From assembly GCA_035552275.1 (NCBI GenBank), contig DASZLR010000131.1:1-16630 (forward strand): a stretch of DNA of 16,630 nucleotides, given 5' to 3'. Position 1 is the first letter of the stretch; each line of letters begins with the position of its first letter. A program made the translations under genes and the position numbers. Positions 6,707 through 13,474 of this stretch are shown in pieces. Source of the DNA: DASVLX01 sp035552275 (GTDB lineage Bacteria; Actinomycetota; Actinomycetes; Mycobacteriales; Pseudonocardiaceae). Below the pieces are notes generated by a model that saw nothing but the letters and a program-made list of their open reading frames with translations, was not told the DNA's origin and ran no database searches.

Positions 6707-8041
6707 TCACCCGCGCAGTCGGGCGGCGGCCACGCTGGCGGCCGCCTGCGCGGCCGCGCGATCGACCCGCACCGGCTCGCCGCCGTCGAGGACCTGTTCG
6801 CCGGCCACCCACACCGACCGAACCGTCCGTGATCCGGCCGCCCACACCAGGTTCGCGATCAGCTGATCGTCCGGCACGCTGACACCGCCGACAAAGGCTG
6901 GATCATCGGTGTCCACCTGCACCACGTCGGCCCACCGGCCGGGCTCCAGCGCGCCGATGTCGGTGCGGCCCAACGCTTCGGCGCCGCCACGGGTGGCCAG
7001 CAGCAGCGCCTGCGCGGTCGTCACCGCGGTGGCGTCGCCGGTGGACAGCCGGGCCAGCAGCGCGGACAGCCGGATCTCCTCCCACAGGTCCAGATCGTCG
7101 TTGCTGGCCGGGCCATCGGTGCCCAGCCCCACCGGCACTCCGGCCCGCCGCAGGTCGACCAGCCGGGCGATGCCGGAAGCGAGCTTCGCGTTCGACCCCG
7201 GGCAGTGCGCCACCCCGACCCCGTGTCCGGCGAACAGCTCAATGTCCGCAGTGGACAGATGCACCGCGTGCGCCGCGACCACCCGGCCGGACAACACGCC
7301 CAGTTCGGCCAGCATCGCCGGCACCGAGCCGTACCGCTCCCGCTGGGCCTCGTCCTCGTGCGCCGACTCGGCCACGTGGATCTGCACCAGCGCGCCGCGC
7401 TCACCCGCCGACACGGCGATCTCGGTCAGCGCCTCCGGCGGCAGCATGTAAGCCGAGTGCGCGCCGTAGCCCACCTCGACCCGGTCGCCCGGGCCGAACC
7501 GCAGGCCGTCGGCGTCGATCCACTTCTCGATATCCCGCATCGTGGTTCGCCAGTCCAGCCCCGGCAGGTCGATCAGCGGCGCGCCGATCAGCACCCGGGA
7601 GCCGGCCGCCAACGCCGCCCGCACCACCTGATCGCCGTGGAAGTACATCTCGGCGCTGGTGGTGACGCCGACCCGCAGCATCTCGACGCAGCCCAGCAGC
7701 ATCCCGGCGTGTACGTCCGCCGGCCGCAGCCGCGCTTCGGCCGGCCAGATGACCTCGCGCAGCCAGCGCAGCAGCGGCAAATCGCCGCCGAGACCGCGGA
7801 GCAGCGTCATCGGGCTGTGCGCATGCGCGTTCACCAAGCCGGGCAACAGGATTCCGGCGCAGTCCCGGACCACGGCCGGCGGTTCCGGTGCGGTCGCCGC
7901 CGGACCGACGTGGCTGATCCGGCCGTCCGCGTCGATGTCGATCACCGCGTCCCGCAGCACCGAGCAGGTCGGGTCGCAGGGCAGCACCACAGGCGCGCGC
8001 AGCCGTAATGCCAGGGTTTTCGCGGTGCCGCCAAGGGTCAT
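6707..8041 (-). CDS. Amidohydrolase of the MTA/SAH deaminase (chlorohydrolase) type
   Basis: Metal-dependent hydrolase of 444 aa resembling 5'-methylthioadenosine/S-adenosylhomocysteine deaminases (MtaD) and related chlorohydrolases. The barrel starts after a short beta domain with L-L-P-G-L-V-N-A-H-A-H (His73, His75). Other expected metal or catalytic residues are His222 (I-H-V-A-E-S), His258 or His261 (A-A-H-A-V-H-L-S) and Asp309 (G-T-D-G-P-A-S-N-D). R-W-A-D-V-V-Q-V-D closes the barrel and returns to the beta domain. The predicted reaction is deamination of an adenosine- or guanine-like nucleoside; guanine deaminase or a triazine-like hydrolase are alternatives within the family. Its ATG overlaps the stop of the upstream membrane-protein gene by 4 nt (ATGA), indicating translational coupling. 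trmB, whose reaction releases SAH, lies two genes upstream. The 3' end abuts the convergent SDR gene without a gap. Confidence 0.88.
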   Translation of the reverse strand: MTLGGTAKTLALRLRAPVVLPCDPTCSVLRDAVIDIDADGRISHVGPAATAPEPPAVVRDCAGILLPGLVNAHAHSPMTLLRGLGGDLPLLRWLREVIWPAEARLRPADVHAGMLLGCVEMLRVGVTTSAEMYFHGDQVVRAALAAGSRVLIGAPLIDLPGLDWRTTMRDIEKWIDADGLRFGPGDRVEVGYGAHSAYMLPPEALTEIAVSAGERGALVQIHVAESAHEDEAQRERYGSVPAMLAELGVLSGRVVAAHAVHLSTADIELFAGHGVGVAHCPGSNAKLASGIARLVDLRRAGVPVGLGTDGPASNDDLDLWEEIRLSALLARLSTGDATAVTTAQALLLATRGGAEALGRTDIGALEPGRWADVVQVDTDDPAFVGGVSVPDDQLIANLVWAAGSRTVRSVWVAGEQVLDGGEPVRVDRAAAQAAASVAAARLRG

Positions 8042-8460
8042 GGGCGGATTGTGCCAGCCACCAGGTCTGCCGCGGTCGGGGCGCTGGGCGCGCAGGACTC
8101 GACGTCGAGCACGGTGCCGGATTCGTTGCTGCCCAACCGAATATCGCAGGCAAGGGTGGCACCTACCGCCGGCACGGCGGCCGGTGCGGTGGCATCCGCC
8201 AGGGTGACGCTGGCCATGGTCAGCATGGTGCCGGCGGGGAGCGTGCGGGTGCCCATGCCCGAGTTCAGCTTGACCTCGGCGATGGTCGCCAGCGCCGCCG
8301 ACGCGCCCGGATCGTTCTGCTGGATGCGGACGACCGCCGTCCCGGTGGCGATCGGGGACATGTCGGTCGATCCCAAGGCACGGTAGGCCGTCCGGCCGGC
8401 GACGATAACCACAGCCAGACAGCAGATCAGGATGAGACCGTTGCCGATCACGGCACGCAC
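8038..8460 (-). CDS. Small membrane-anchored protein of unknown function
   Basis: I do not recognise a family. The protein is 140 aa from the GTG at 8460, which places one hydrophobic helix at the N-terminus (about residues 4-21, L-I-L-I-C-C-L-A-V-V-I-V-A). About 110 residues follow outside the membrane, rich in Ala, Thr, Val and Gly. Two Cys, in L-A-C-D-I and V-E-S-C-A-P, could form a disulfide. The segment L-P-A-G-T-M-L-T is reminiscent of SAF-type beta-clip domains, but this is too short to assign. An upstream in-frame ATG at 8541 would add 27 polar residues; I prefer 8460 because that extension runs into the 13-bp tandem repeat, though neither start has a clear Shine-Dalgarno. Its TGA overlaps the amidohydrolase ATG (ATGA), so the two are expected to be co-translated. 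Confidence 0.65.
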   Translation of the reverse strand: MRAVIGNGLILICCLAVVIVAGRTAYRALGSTDMSPIATGTAVVRIQQNDPGASAALATIAEVKLNSGMGTRTLPAGTMLTMASVTLADATAPAAVPAVGATLACDIRLGSNESGTVLDVESCAPSAPTAADLVAGTIRP

Positions 8461-8537
8461 GACACCACTATGCGCCAGATCGCCCGGTCTTGCCGGCCAG
8501 CGATCACCCGCTGGGGTGGTACGCCGACATCCGGTAC

Positions 8538-8589
8538 CCAAGTCGAACAGCCAAGTCGGACAGCCAAGTCGGACAGCCGAGTCGGGGGC
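8538..8589. repeat. 13-bp tandem repeat, three full copies plus a decayed fourth
   Basis: CCAAGTCGAACAG, CCAAGTCGGACAG and CCAAGTCGGACAG lie head to tail (8538-8576), followed by a degraded unit CCGAGTCGGGGGC (8577-8589). The first unit differs from the next two by one base. The array fills the gap between the trmB stop (8594) and the upstream region of the membrane-protein gene. It could be a small variable-number repeat, a regulatory array, or slippage debris. The unit is not self-complementary, so it is not a simple hairpin terminator. Confidence 0.85.
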
Positions 8590-8593
8590 GGGG

Positions 8594-9337
8594 TCAGGGC
8601 AGCCGCTCGAAGATCAGGTCCCGGCTGATCCGGCCCTCGTCGCGGGCCCGGTTCTCGAACTTGGTGACCGGGCGCCAGCCCGGCCGGGGCGCCCAGCCGC
8701 CTTCGGAGTCGGCGAACACGTTGCGCAGCGCCGGTTCGGCCGAGCACACGGCCATCATCTGCGCCGCGTAGTGCTCCCAGTCGGTGGCCAGGTGCAGGCG
8801 GCCGCCGACGGCCAGCCGGGAGGCCATCAGCGCGATGAACGGCGGCTGCACCAGCCGGCGCTTGCGGTGCCGTCTCTTCGGCCACGGGTCGGGAAAGAAG
8901 ATCCGCGCCGCGGCGAGCTGGCCGGGCGCGATGTGTCGGGTGAGTACCGTCACCGCGTCGCCGCGCAGCAGCCGCAGGTTGCGCACGTCCAGGGCGTGGG
9001 CGCGCAGGATCAGTTGGGCCAGGCCCGGCGTGTACACCTCGACGGCCAGGTAGTTGACGTCCGGCTCGGCGGCGGCCAGCACGGAGGTGGTCTCGCCCAT
9101 GCCGGAGCCGATCTCCATCAGCACCGGCGCGTCCCGGCCGAACCAGTCGGCCAGATCCAGCGGCCCGGACGGCAGGGTGTCGACATCGCGCCCGAGTTCG
9201 GACCAGTGGATGTCCCAGGCCCGCTGCTGGCCGACGGTCATCCGCTCGCCGCGGCGGACATAACTGACCACACCGCGGTGGTGCGCGGACGCCTCATCGG
9301 TGGGCTCGGTGGATGCCGGTGGTTCTGGCCTGGTCAC
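8594..9337 (-). CDS. trmB: tRNA (guanine-N7)-methyltransferase
   Basis: SAM-dependent enzyme (EC 2.1.1.33) forming m7G at position 46 of tRNAs; 247 aa, cytoplasmic. After a poorly conserved N-terminus comes the family opening S-Y-V-R-R-G-E-R-M-T-V-G-Q-Q-R-A-W (about residues 25-41). The SAM motif is L-M-E-I-G-S-G-M-G-E-T-T. The family hallmark F-F-P-D-P-W-P-K-R-R-H-x-K-R-R is intact, as are A-T-D-W-E-H-Y and the C-terminal T-K-F-E-N-R-A. The start is a GTG at 9337 with no good Shine-Dalgarno; TAGGGT on the minus strand 8 nt upstream could be a -10, which would make the transcript leaderless. The unknown 200-aa gene ends 45 bp upstream in the same direction. Its by-product SAH is a potential substrate of the amidohydrolase two genes downstream. 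Confidence 0.96.
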   Translation of the reverse strand: MTRPEPPASTEPTDEASAHHRGVVSYVRRGERMTVGQQRAWDIHWSELGRDVDTLPSGPLDLADWFGRDAPVLMEIGSGMGETTSVLAAAEPDVNYLAVEVYTPGLAQLILRAHALDVRNLRLLRGDAVTVLTRHIAPGQLAAARIFFPDPWPKRRHRKRRLVQPPFIALMASRLAVGGRLHLATDWEHYAAQMMAVCSAEPALRNVFADSEGGWAPRPGWRPVTKFENRARDEGRISRDLIFERLP

Positions 9338-9345
9338 GACTGTTG

Positions 9346-9351
9346 ACCCTA
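9346..9351 (-). promoter_or_regulatory. trmB: Candidate -10 element for leaderless trmB
   Basis: TAGGGT (minus strand) fits TAnnnT and ends 8 nt before the trmB GTG, the spacing expected when transcription starts at the start codon. The lack of a Shine-Dalgarno supports this weakly. No good -35 is visible. Confidence 0.3.
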
Positions 9352-9382
9352 ATCAGGCCCACCGAAGCGGCGATCACGCAGG

Positions 9383-9985
9383 CTAGATGCGCTCGATCTC
9401 GTCCAGCCGGGCGCGCAGGTCGGCCGCGCCGGCGATCGGCACCGGCTCGGGCATGTCCGACTCGTACGCGGGCACCACGTCCAGCCAGCCGGCGTGCCGG
9501 TCGGTGAGCATGATCGTGGTCGGCATCCGCGGCTGGCCCAGCGCGTGCTCGGACGGCGTGTACTCCCAGAAGGCGTCCTCACCCGGGCCGGTCCACGGGA
9601 CGAACGCCCAGCCGGGGCGATCGTCCAGCATCTCGGCGACCTGGTCCTCCACCGCGAATCCGCCCAACCGAGACTGCAGCTTGCCGGCGGCCAGGGCCCG
9701 CAGCCACCAGGGCGCCGGCGGCTCGGCGACCGCCTCGGAAACGGTGATGAACAGCTTCACCACCTGGCTTTCCGGCGCTCTGTGCACCCATGCCCGCCGG
9801 GTCTGCGCTGGCCGCCGTGCGGCGCCCACGGCGCCGGTCGGCTCTACCGCGCGACGCCACTCGAGATCGAGCATGGGTTCAACGCGAACGGGACGGAGGG
9901 GTTGTCCTGTCATCGGAATTGGGTTGGATCGACTCGACGGGAGCGAACGCAGGTCGATCGCGGAGTCCGGGTCGAGAACCGCCAT
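9383..9985 (-). CDS. Hypothetical protein, 200 aa
   Basis: I do not recognise a family. It is predicted soluble, with no signal peptide or membrane helix. Residues 1-65 are Arg/Pro-rich and probably disordered. From V-V-K-L-F-I-T-V-S-E-A-V-A-E the protein looks folded, with a Trp-rich central part (P-P-A-P-W-W-L, P-G-W-A-F-V-P-W-T-G-P-G-E-D-A-F-W-E-Y). The acidic C-terminus ends D-L-R-A-R-L-D-E-I-E-R-I. The ATG at 9985 is well supported by GGAGGTG ending 4 nt upstream. That site is embedded in a potential hairpin (9989-10009) which could block initiation. It lies 45 bp upstream of trmB in the same direction and may share its transcript. Codon use resembles the neighbours, although the 5' flanking region is visibly less GC-rich. 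Confidence 0.75.
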   Translation of the reverse strand: MAVLDPDSAIDLRSLPSSRSNPIPMTGQPLRPVRVEPMLDLEWRRAVEPTGAVGAARRPAQTRRAWVHRAPESQVVKLFITVSEAVAEPPAPWWLRALAAGKLQSRLGGFAVEDQVAEMLDDRPGWAFVPWTGPGEDAFWEYTPSEHALGQPRMPTTIMLTDRHAGWLDVVPAYESDMPEPVPIAGAADLRARLDEIERI

Positions 9986-9988
9986 CGT

Positions 9989-10009
9989 TCACCTCCATAA
10001 GGTAGGTGA
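9989..10009 (-). promoter_or_regulatory. Hairpin masking the ribosome-binding site of the 200-aa gene
   Basis: On the minus strand, TCACCT-A-CC-TTAT-GG-AGGTGA forms an 8-bp stem with one bulged A and a 4-nt loop. The 3' arm is the Shine-Dalgarno (GGAGGTG) of the 200-aa gene, so folding would sequester it. This is a candidate translational switch or thermosensitive element; the arms are also what any CACCT/AGGTG repeat would give by chance. Confidence 0.45.
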
Positions 10010-10541
10010 CGGGTCTTTTTAATTCGACTCTCAGCAGCCACTAAACGCCTGTGCGTGGTCGCTGTCAGCTTATTGTGCGACAACTCACCGTGAATACCGT
10101 CGACTCGTTAAATCGACGTTCCACAATTGTTTCCACAGCCGTCACACGAACACCGCTGTCACACGCACACCGCAGCCAAGCTGGGTCACAACCACCACGG
10201 CAGACGTCCGAGGTGACGACACTGGCAACCCCGTTCGGCAATCGGGCCGTCACCCTCCGGTTCGCGGATCACGCGCTCCGCCGGGATACGACGTCCTGAT
10301 CACCGTGCCTGCCCAGCCTATCTGAGTTCGGTGGCGATCGCGAGGCCGTGAGATCGCGAGATCAGTCGGGAACAGCGCAATCGACCGGCCAGCGGCCACC
10401 GCCGACGATCACCTGGGCCGGCGGGAATCGCTGTCCCCGAACGTTCCTGAGCGAATCCGCTGAAACGTCGACGCACCCGATGGATCAGAACCGATTCCAC
10501 CACGAGATTTCTCAATGCTGCCAACACAATTCAGCGGCAAC
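10010..10541. other. Non-coding, lower-GC region with small repeats
   Basis: About 530 bp without a convincing gene. Short open frames exist on both strands, but none has a ribosome-binding site plus plausible protein composition. The part from about 10010 to 10180 is clearly less GC-rich than the coding regions (GTCTTTTTAATTC, GTTAAATCG, CACAATTGTTTCC). That fits a promoter or leader region for the leftward 200-aa gene, or acquired DNA. It contains a 17-bp tandem duplication (10141-10174), a 6-bp inverted repeat CGTCGA/TCGACG (10098-10118), and two close copies of GATCGCGAG near 10335-10360. I could not define a promoter. Confidence 0.5.
10141..10174. repeat. 17-bp tandem duplication
   Basis: GTCACACGAACACCGCT is followed directly by GTCACACGCACACCGCA, matching at 15 of 17 bases. 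It lies about 155-190 bp upstream of the 200-aa gene start and could be a doubled regulator-binding site or a replication-slippage product. Confidence 0.7.
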
Positions 10542-10574
10542 GGAAGAGCTCGCGCGAACCGCGCGAGCCCTTCC
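10542..10574 (-). terminator. Terminator hairpin after the ABC operon
   Basis: In leftward RNA, GGAAGGGCUCGCGC pairs with GCGCGAGCUCUUCC around the 5-nt loop GGUUC: a 14-bp stem whose only irregularity is one G-U pair. Read rightward the same position is an A-C mismatch, so the structure favours leftward transcripts. It lies about 70 bp past the permease stop. Confidence 0.8.
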
Positions 10575-10594
10575 GCCCCCGTTCGGCCGGTGGA

Positions 10595-10639
10595 CCCCCC
10601 CCCCGACGGTCGTCCAGCCAGGCCGTCCCCCTGGCCTGG
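10595..10639 (-). other. Ten-base C/G run and an additional hairpin after the permease gene
   Basis: Immediately after the permease stop, CCAGGCC and GGCCTGG (10618-10639) form a 7-bp hairpin with an 8-nt loop. Next comes an uninterrupted run of ten C on the plus strand (10595-10604, G in leftward RNA), and then the main terminator. The hairpin may act as a first terminator. The homopolymer is outside coding sequence and is a likely site of slippage or sequencing error. Confidence 0.55.
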
Positions 10640-10643
10640 GGTG

Positions 10644-11402
10644 CTACGCGTCTCGCCGGTTGGCGACCACCAGCGAGGCCACCAGCAGCACCGCCGCGAT
10701 GCCGGCGAAGTAGGCCAGCGACGGCCACGCGCCCAACGGCATCGGCGACACGGCCCGGTCGGCGGCCAACGGCGCCCCCGCGTTGAGGAAGTGATCCCCC
10801 ACGGTGAACGGCATCCAGTTGTGGATCGTCCGGCCGACCTTGGGAATGATCTGCACCAGGTTCTCCACCAGCAGCGCGTACACCAGCAGGATCGCGATGG
10901 CGCCGGCCGACTGGCGGATCAGGATGCCCACCGCGACCGCGATCACCGCCGCGACCAGGTACACCAGCCCGATCCCGGCCACATTGCGCCAGGCCTGCGC
11001 GGTGTCCAGGTTCATCAGCGGGCCGGGCCGGATCGCTCGGGCGATGGCCCACGCCCCGAACGCACTGGCCTCGCCGACCACCCCGGCCACCAGCCCGACT
11101 ACCGCAGTCTTGGCCAGCAGCACCGCTGTTCGGTTCGGCACCGCCTGGAAGGAGGTGCGGATGGTGCTGAAGCGATATTCGGTGGTGACCGCCAATGCCG
11201 CCATCACCATGATCACGACCATGCCGAACTGGTAGCCGGACTGGCTGTCGTTGACGGTCATCTGGAAGTCGTGACCGGGCACGGCGGAGATCATCGCCGC
11301 GAACCCGATGGTGAGCCCCAGCGCGAGCACGATGCACCACCACGGCGAGCGGGTGGTGAACAGCTTGATGCGTTCGACTGCCAGCAGTGTCATCTCGTTC
11401 AC
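10644..11402 (-). CDS. ABC-2 type transporter permease
   Basis: Membrane subunit, 252 aa, of an ABC-2 exporter. About six hydrophobic helices can be seen: W-W-C-I-V-L-A-L-G-L-T-I-G-F near residue 21, G-M-V-V-I-M-V-M-A-A-L near 60, then K-T-A-V-V-G-L-V-A-G, V-A-G-I-G-L-V-Y-L-V-A-A-V, A-I-A-I-L-L-V-Y-A-L-L, and A-G-I-A-A-V-L-L-V-A-S near the end. T-T-E-Y-R-F-S-T-I-R-T-S-F is the typical cytoplasmic motif of this permease type (T-x-E-Y-x-x-G/S-T-I-R). The frame opens at a GTG that overlaps the ATPase stop (GTGA). The ATG three codons on (11393) is an equally good start, with GGGAAG upstream. The substrate is unknown; relatives export lipids, antibiotics or peptides. Two hairpins follow the stop. 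Confidence 0.9.
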   Translation of the reverse strand: MNEMTLLAVERIKLFTTRSPWWCIVLALGLTIGFAAMISAVPGHDFQMTVNDSQSGYQFGMVVIMVMAALAVTTEYRFSTIRTSFQAVPNRTAVLLAKTAVVGLVAGVVGEASAFGAWAIARAIRPGPLMNLDTAQAWRNVAGIGLVYLVAAVIAVAVGILIRQSAGAIAILLVYALLVENLVQIIPKVGRTIHNWMPFTVGDHFLNAGAPLAADRAVSPMPLGAWPSLAYFAGIAAVLLVASLVVANRRDA

Positions 11403-12382
11403 TTCCCGGTGGCGGTGAGGTCGTTAGGGGCGGCGAGGTCGTTGGTCGCGGCGACGGTCTCGATGGCCTGCGCGGCCGCGGTGTGGTACTCGACCGAATC
11501 GCCGGTCATCCGCATGAACGCCGTCTCCAGCGAGCCGGTCTGCGGGCTCAGCTCGTGCAGCACGACGCCGAGCGCGCCGGCCAGCTCACCGATCTGCTCG
11601 GTGGACGCGCCGCCGACGATCAGCGCGGCGTCATCGGCGTCATCGGCCCGAACAGTGAAGTTCTTGCCGGCCAACGCCTCACGCAACTTCGGCAGCTGCG
11701 GGCTGCGCACCTTCACGGTGTTCTCGGTGGCCTGCTGGATGAACTCCGCGGTCGTGCCCTGGGTGAGCAGCCTGCCCCGGCCGATCACCACCAGATCCTG
11801 CGCGGTCACCGCCATCTCGGACAGCAGGTGGCTGGACACGAACACCGTCCGGCCCTCGGCGGCCAGACCGTGCATGAAGTTCCTGATCCAGTGGATGCCC
11901 TCCGGGTCCAGCCCGTTGACCGGCTCGTCGAACAGCAGCACCTGCGGATCGCCGAGCAGCGCGCCGGCGATGCCCAGCCGCTGCGACATGCCCAGTGAGA
12001 AGCCACCGGCCCGCCGGTTCGCCACTTTGGACAGGCCGACCAGCTCCAGCACCTCGTCCACCCGCCGGTACGGAATGTTGTTCGACCGCGCCTGCCAGAG
12101 CAGATGGGCGCGGGCCGAGCGGTTCGGGTGCACCCACTTCGCGTCCAGCAGCGCGCCCACGGTGTGCAGCGGGCGGTGCAGCCGCCGGTACGGCTGGCCG
12201 TCGATGAGCACATGGCCGGCGTTCGGCTGGTCCAGGCCCAGGATCAGCCGCATGGTGGTGGACTTGCCGGCGCCGTTGGGCCCCAGAAACCCGGTGACCC
12301 GACCGGGTTGCACGGTGAACGACAGGTTGTTCACCGCGAGCGTGCGGCCATACCGTTTGGTGAGGCCCACAGCCTCGATCAT
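11399..12382 (-). CDS. ABC transporter ATP-binding protein (ABC-2 exporter, CcmA/BcrA type)
   Basis: ATPase subunit, 327 aa, powering the permease encoded next to it. Walker A G-P-N-G-A-G-K-S is at residues 34-41 and Walker B L-L-F-D-E-P at about 149-154 (Asp152, Glu153). D-P-E-G after Walker B and the switch His in V-S-S-H-L-L are present. The signature motif is the variant S-L-G-M-S-Q-R in place of L-S-G-G-Q-x-R, common in this DrrA/BcrA-like group. Residues from about 210 form the C-terminal accessory domain, ending in a low-complexity Ala/Thr tail. I place the start at the ATG at 12382, where GGGAG lies 6 nt upstream and M-I-E-A-V-G-L-T-K-R-Y-G begins as in homologues. An in-frame start at 12439 would add 19 unlikely residues. 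The stop overlaps the permease start by 4 nt. Confidence 0.94.
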   Translation of the reverse strand: MIEAVGLTKRYGRTLAVNNLSFTVQPGRVTGFLGPNGAGKSTTMRLILGLDQPNAGHVLIDGQPYRRLHRPLHTVGALLDAKWVHPNRSARAHLLWQARSNNIPYRRVDEVLELVGLSKVANRRAGGFSLGMSQRLGIAGALLGDPQVLLFDEPVNGLDPEGIHWIRNFMHGLAAEGRTVFVSSHLLSEMAVTAQDLVVIGRGRLLTQGTTAEFIQQATENTVKVRSPQLPKLREALAGKNFTVRADDADDAALIVGGASTEQIGELAGALGVVLHELSPQTGSLETAFMRMTGDSVEYHTAAAQAIETVAATNDLAAPNDLTATGK

Positions 12383-12546
12383 GACAACTCCCTGGTTCGA
12401 TTCTCGCCAGCCTGCCGGCACCCAACAGTCCGCCGGCACCTGGCGCTTCCCCTCCGAATACCCATAGCATGCCGCCGGACCGCCCGCCGCGCGTCAGCTT
12501 CTGGTCCGGAACTCGGTCCGCCGTTAGGTACAGCGTGGCTCATCCG

Positions 12547-12567
12547 ATCGACCGATAACTCGGTGAT
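12547..12567 (-). terminator. Weak hairpin at the end of the HAD gene
   Basis: ATC-(G)-ACCGA and TCGGT-GAT form an 8-bp stem with one bulged base and the loop TAAC (GTTA in leftward RNA), overlapping the last base of the HAD stop codon. It has low GC for this genome and no U-tract. It could be a weak terminator before the ABC operon. The rest of the 12383-12546 gap shows only two GGTGCCGGC copies and the ABC ribosome-binding site. Confidence 0.35.
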
Positions 12568-13409
12568 CACCCTGATACCGCCCCTGATTCTGTCCCTGAC
12601 CCGAACCACCGGTCGAGCACCAGCGCGGCGCCGTCCTCGTGCACCGACGCGGTGACCTCGTCGGCGACCGCGCGCACCGCCGCCGACGCCTGGCCCATCG
12701 CCACCCCGTGCGCGGCCCAGGCCAGCATCTCCAGATCGTTGGTGCCATCGCCGATGGCCAGCGTGTCGGCGGCCGAAACGCCGAGGTGGATCCGCAGTTC
12801 CTCCAGCGCCGAGCCCTTGGTCACCCCGGCCGGCGAGGCCACCATCCAGGCGTCCGGACCGAAGACGCTGTACTGGATGTCCGCCAGCTCGGCCACGGTC
12901 AGCGCGGCGGCGAGTTCGTCGACCGACCGGCCCGGCCAGTTCACCGTCAGCCGGGTGGTCGGGGTGGCGATCAACTCGGCCACATCGACCAGCCGGTTGT
13001 GCCCGGCGAACGCGAAGTCGTGGAAGGTCGCGGTGGCCCGGTTGCCGAGCCCGACCTCCTCGGCGGCGAACACCGCGCCGGGCAGCGACCGCTGTAACAC
13101 GCCCACACAGCTGGCCAGCTCGAACACCTGCTGGCGCAGCACCGCGCCACTGCCGTCCAGCCAGACCGCGCCGTTGGAACAGATCGCCGGCCCGGGCCAG
13201 CCGCCGAGCGCCGCGACGAAACGGGCCACCGCCAGCATGGTGCGCCCGGAGCAGAGCACCACGTGCGCGCCGGCGACTCGGGCGGCGGACAGCGCGGCCC
13301 GCACCGCCGGCCGGATCGTCTCGACGCCGCTCTCGCCGGCTTCGGCGCACAGCGTGCCATCGATGTCCAGCGCGACCAGGCGGGGCAGCCAGCCGTGCGG
13401 CGGGGTCAC
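12567..13409 (-). CDS. HAD-superfamily hydrolase, Cof/IIB type
   Basis: Phosphatase of 280 aa with a C2-type cap, cytoplasmic; typical substrates of the family are sugar phosphates and nucleotides, but the specific one is unknown. Motif I A-L-D-I-D-G-T-L gives nucleophile Asp15 and acid/base Asp17. Motif II C-S-G-R-T carries Ser54, motif III G-V-T-K-G-S-A-L carries Lys198, and motif IV G-D-G-T-N-D (220-225) supplies the Mg-binding acidic residues; the set is complete. The cap lies between motifs II and III. The GTG start at 13409 fits the homologues, which begin shortly before motif I, but no Shine-Dalgarno is evident. It is divergent from the dynamin operon across only 65 bp, so the two promoters must overlap or lie back to back. 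Confidence 0.92.
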   Translation of the reverse strand: MTPPHGWLPRLVALDIDGTLCAEAGESGVETIRPAVRAALSAARVAGAHVVLCSGRTMLAVARFVAALGGWPGPAICSNGAVWLDGSGAVLRQQVFELASCVGVLQRSLPGAVFAAEEVGLGNRATATFHDFAFAGHNRLVDVAELIATPTTRLTVNWPGRSVDELAAALTVAELADIQYSVFGPDAWMVASPAGVTKGSALEELRIHLGVSAADTLAIGDGTNDLEMLAWAAHGVAMGQASAAVRAVADEVTASVHEDGAALVLDRWFGSGTESGAVSG

Positions 13410-13474
13410 GGACGGACGATATCCGAGATCGGCCGGCCCCCGCGCCCGGTTTCCCCCGTGGCACTATTCGCCAG

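Noticed and set aside
8538..8589. CRISPR array
   Set aside because: Units are only 13 bp and lie head to tail without spacers; no cas gene is nearby.
10318..10527. Possible 69-aa leftward protein in the gap
   Set aside because: Starts at TTG without a ribosome-binding site and is Arg-rich; no convincing codon pattern.
10515..12467. 650-codon plus-strand frame opposite the ABC operon
   Set aside because: Covers both ABC genes, which have intact motifs on the minus strand; the translation is low-complexity and lacks any known motif.
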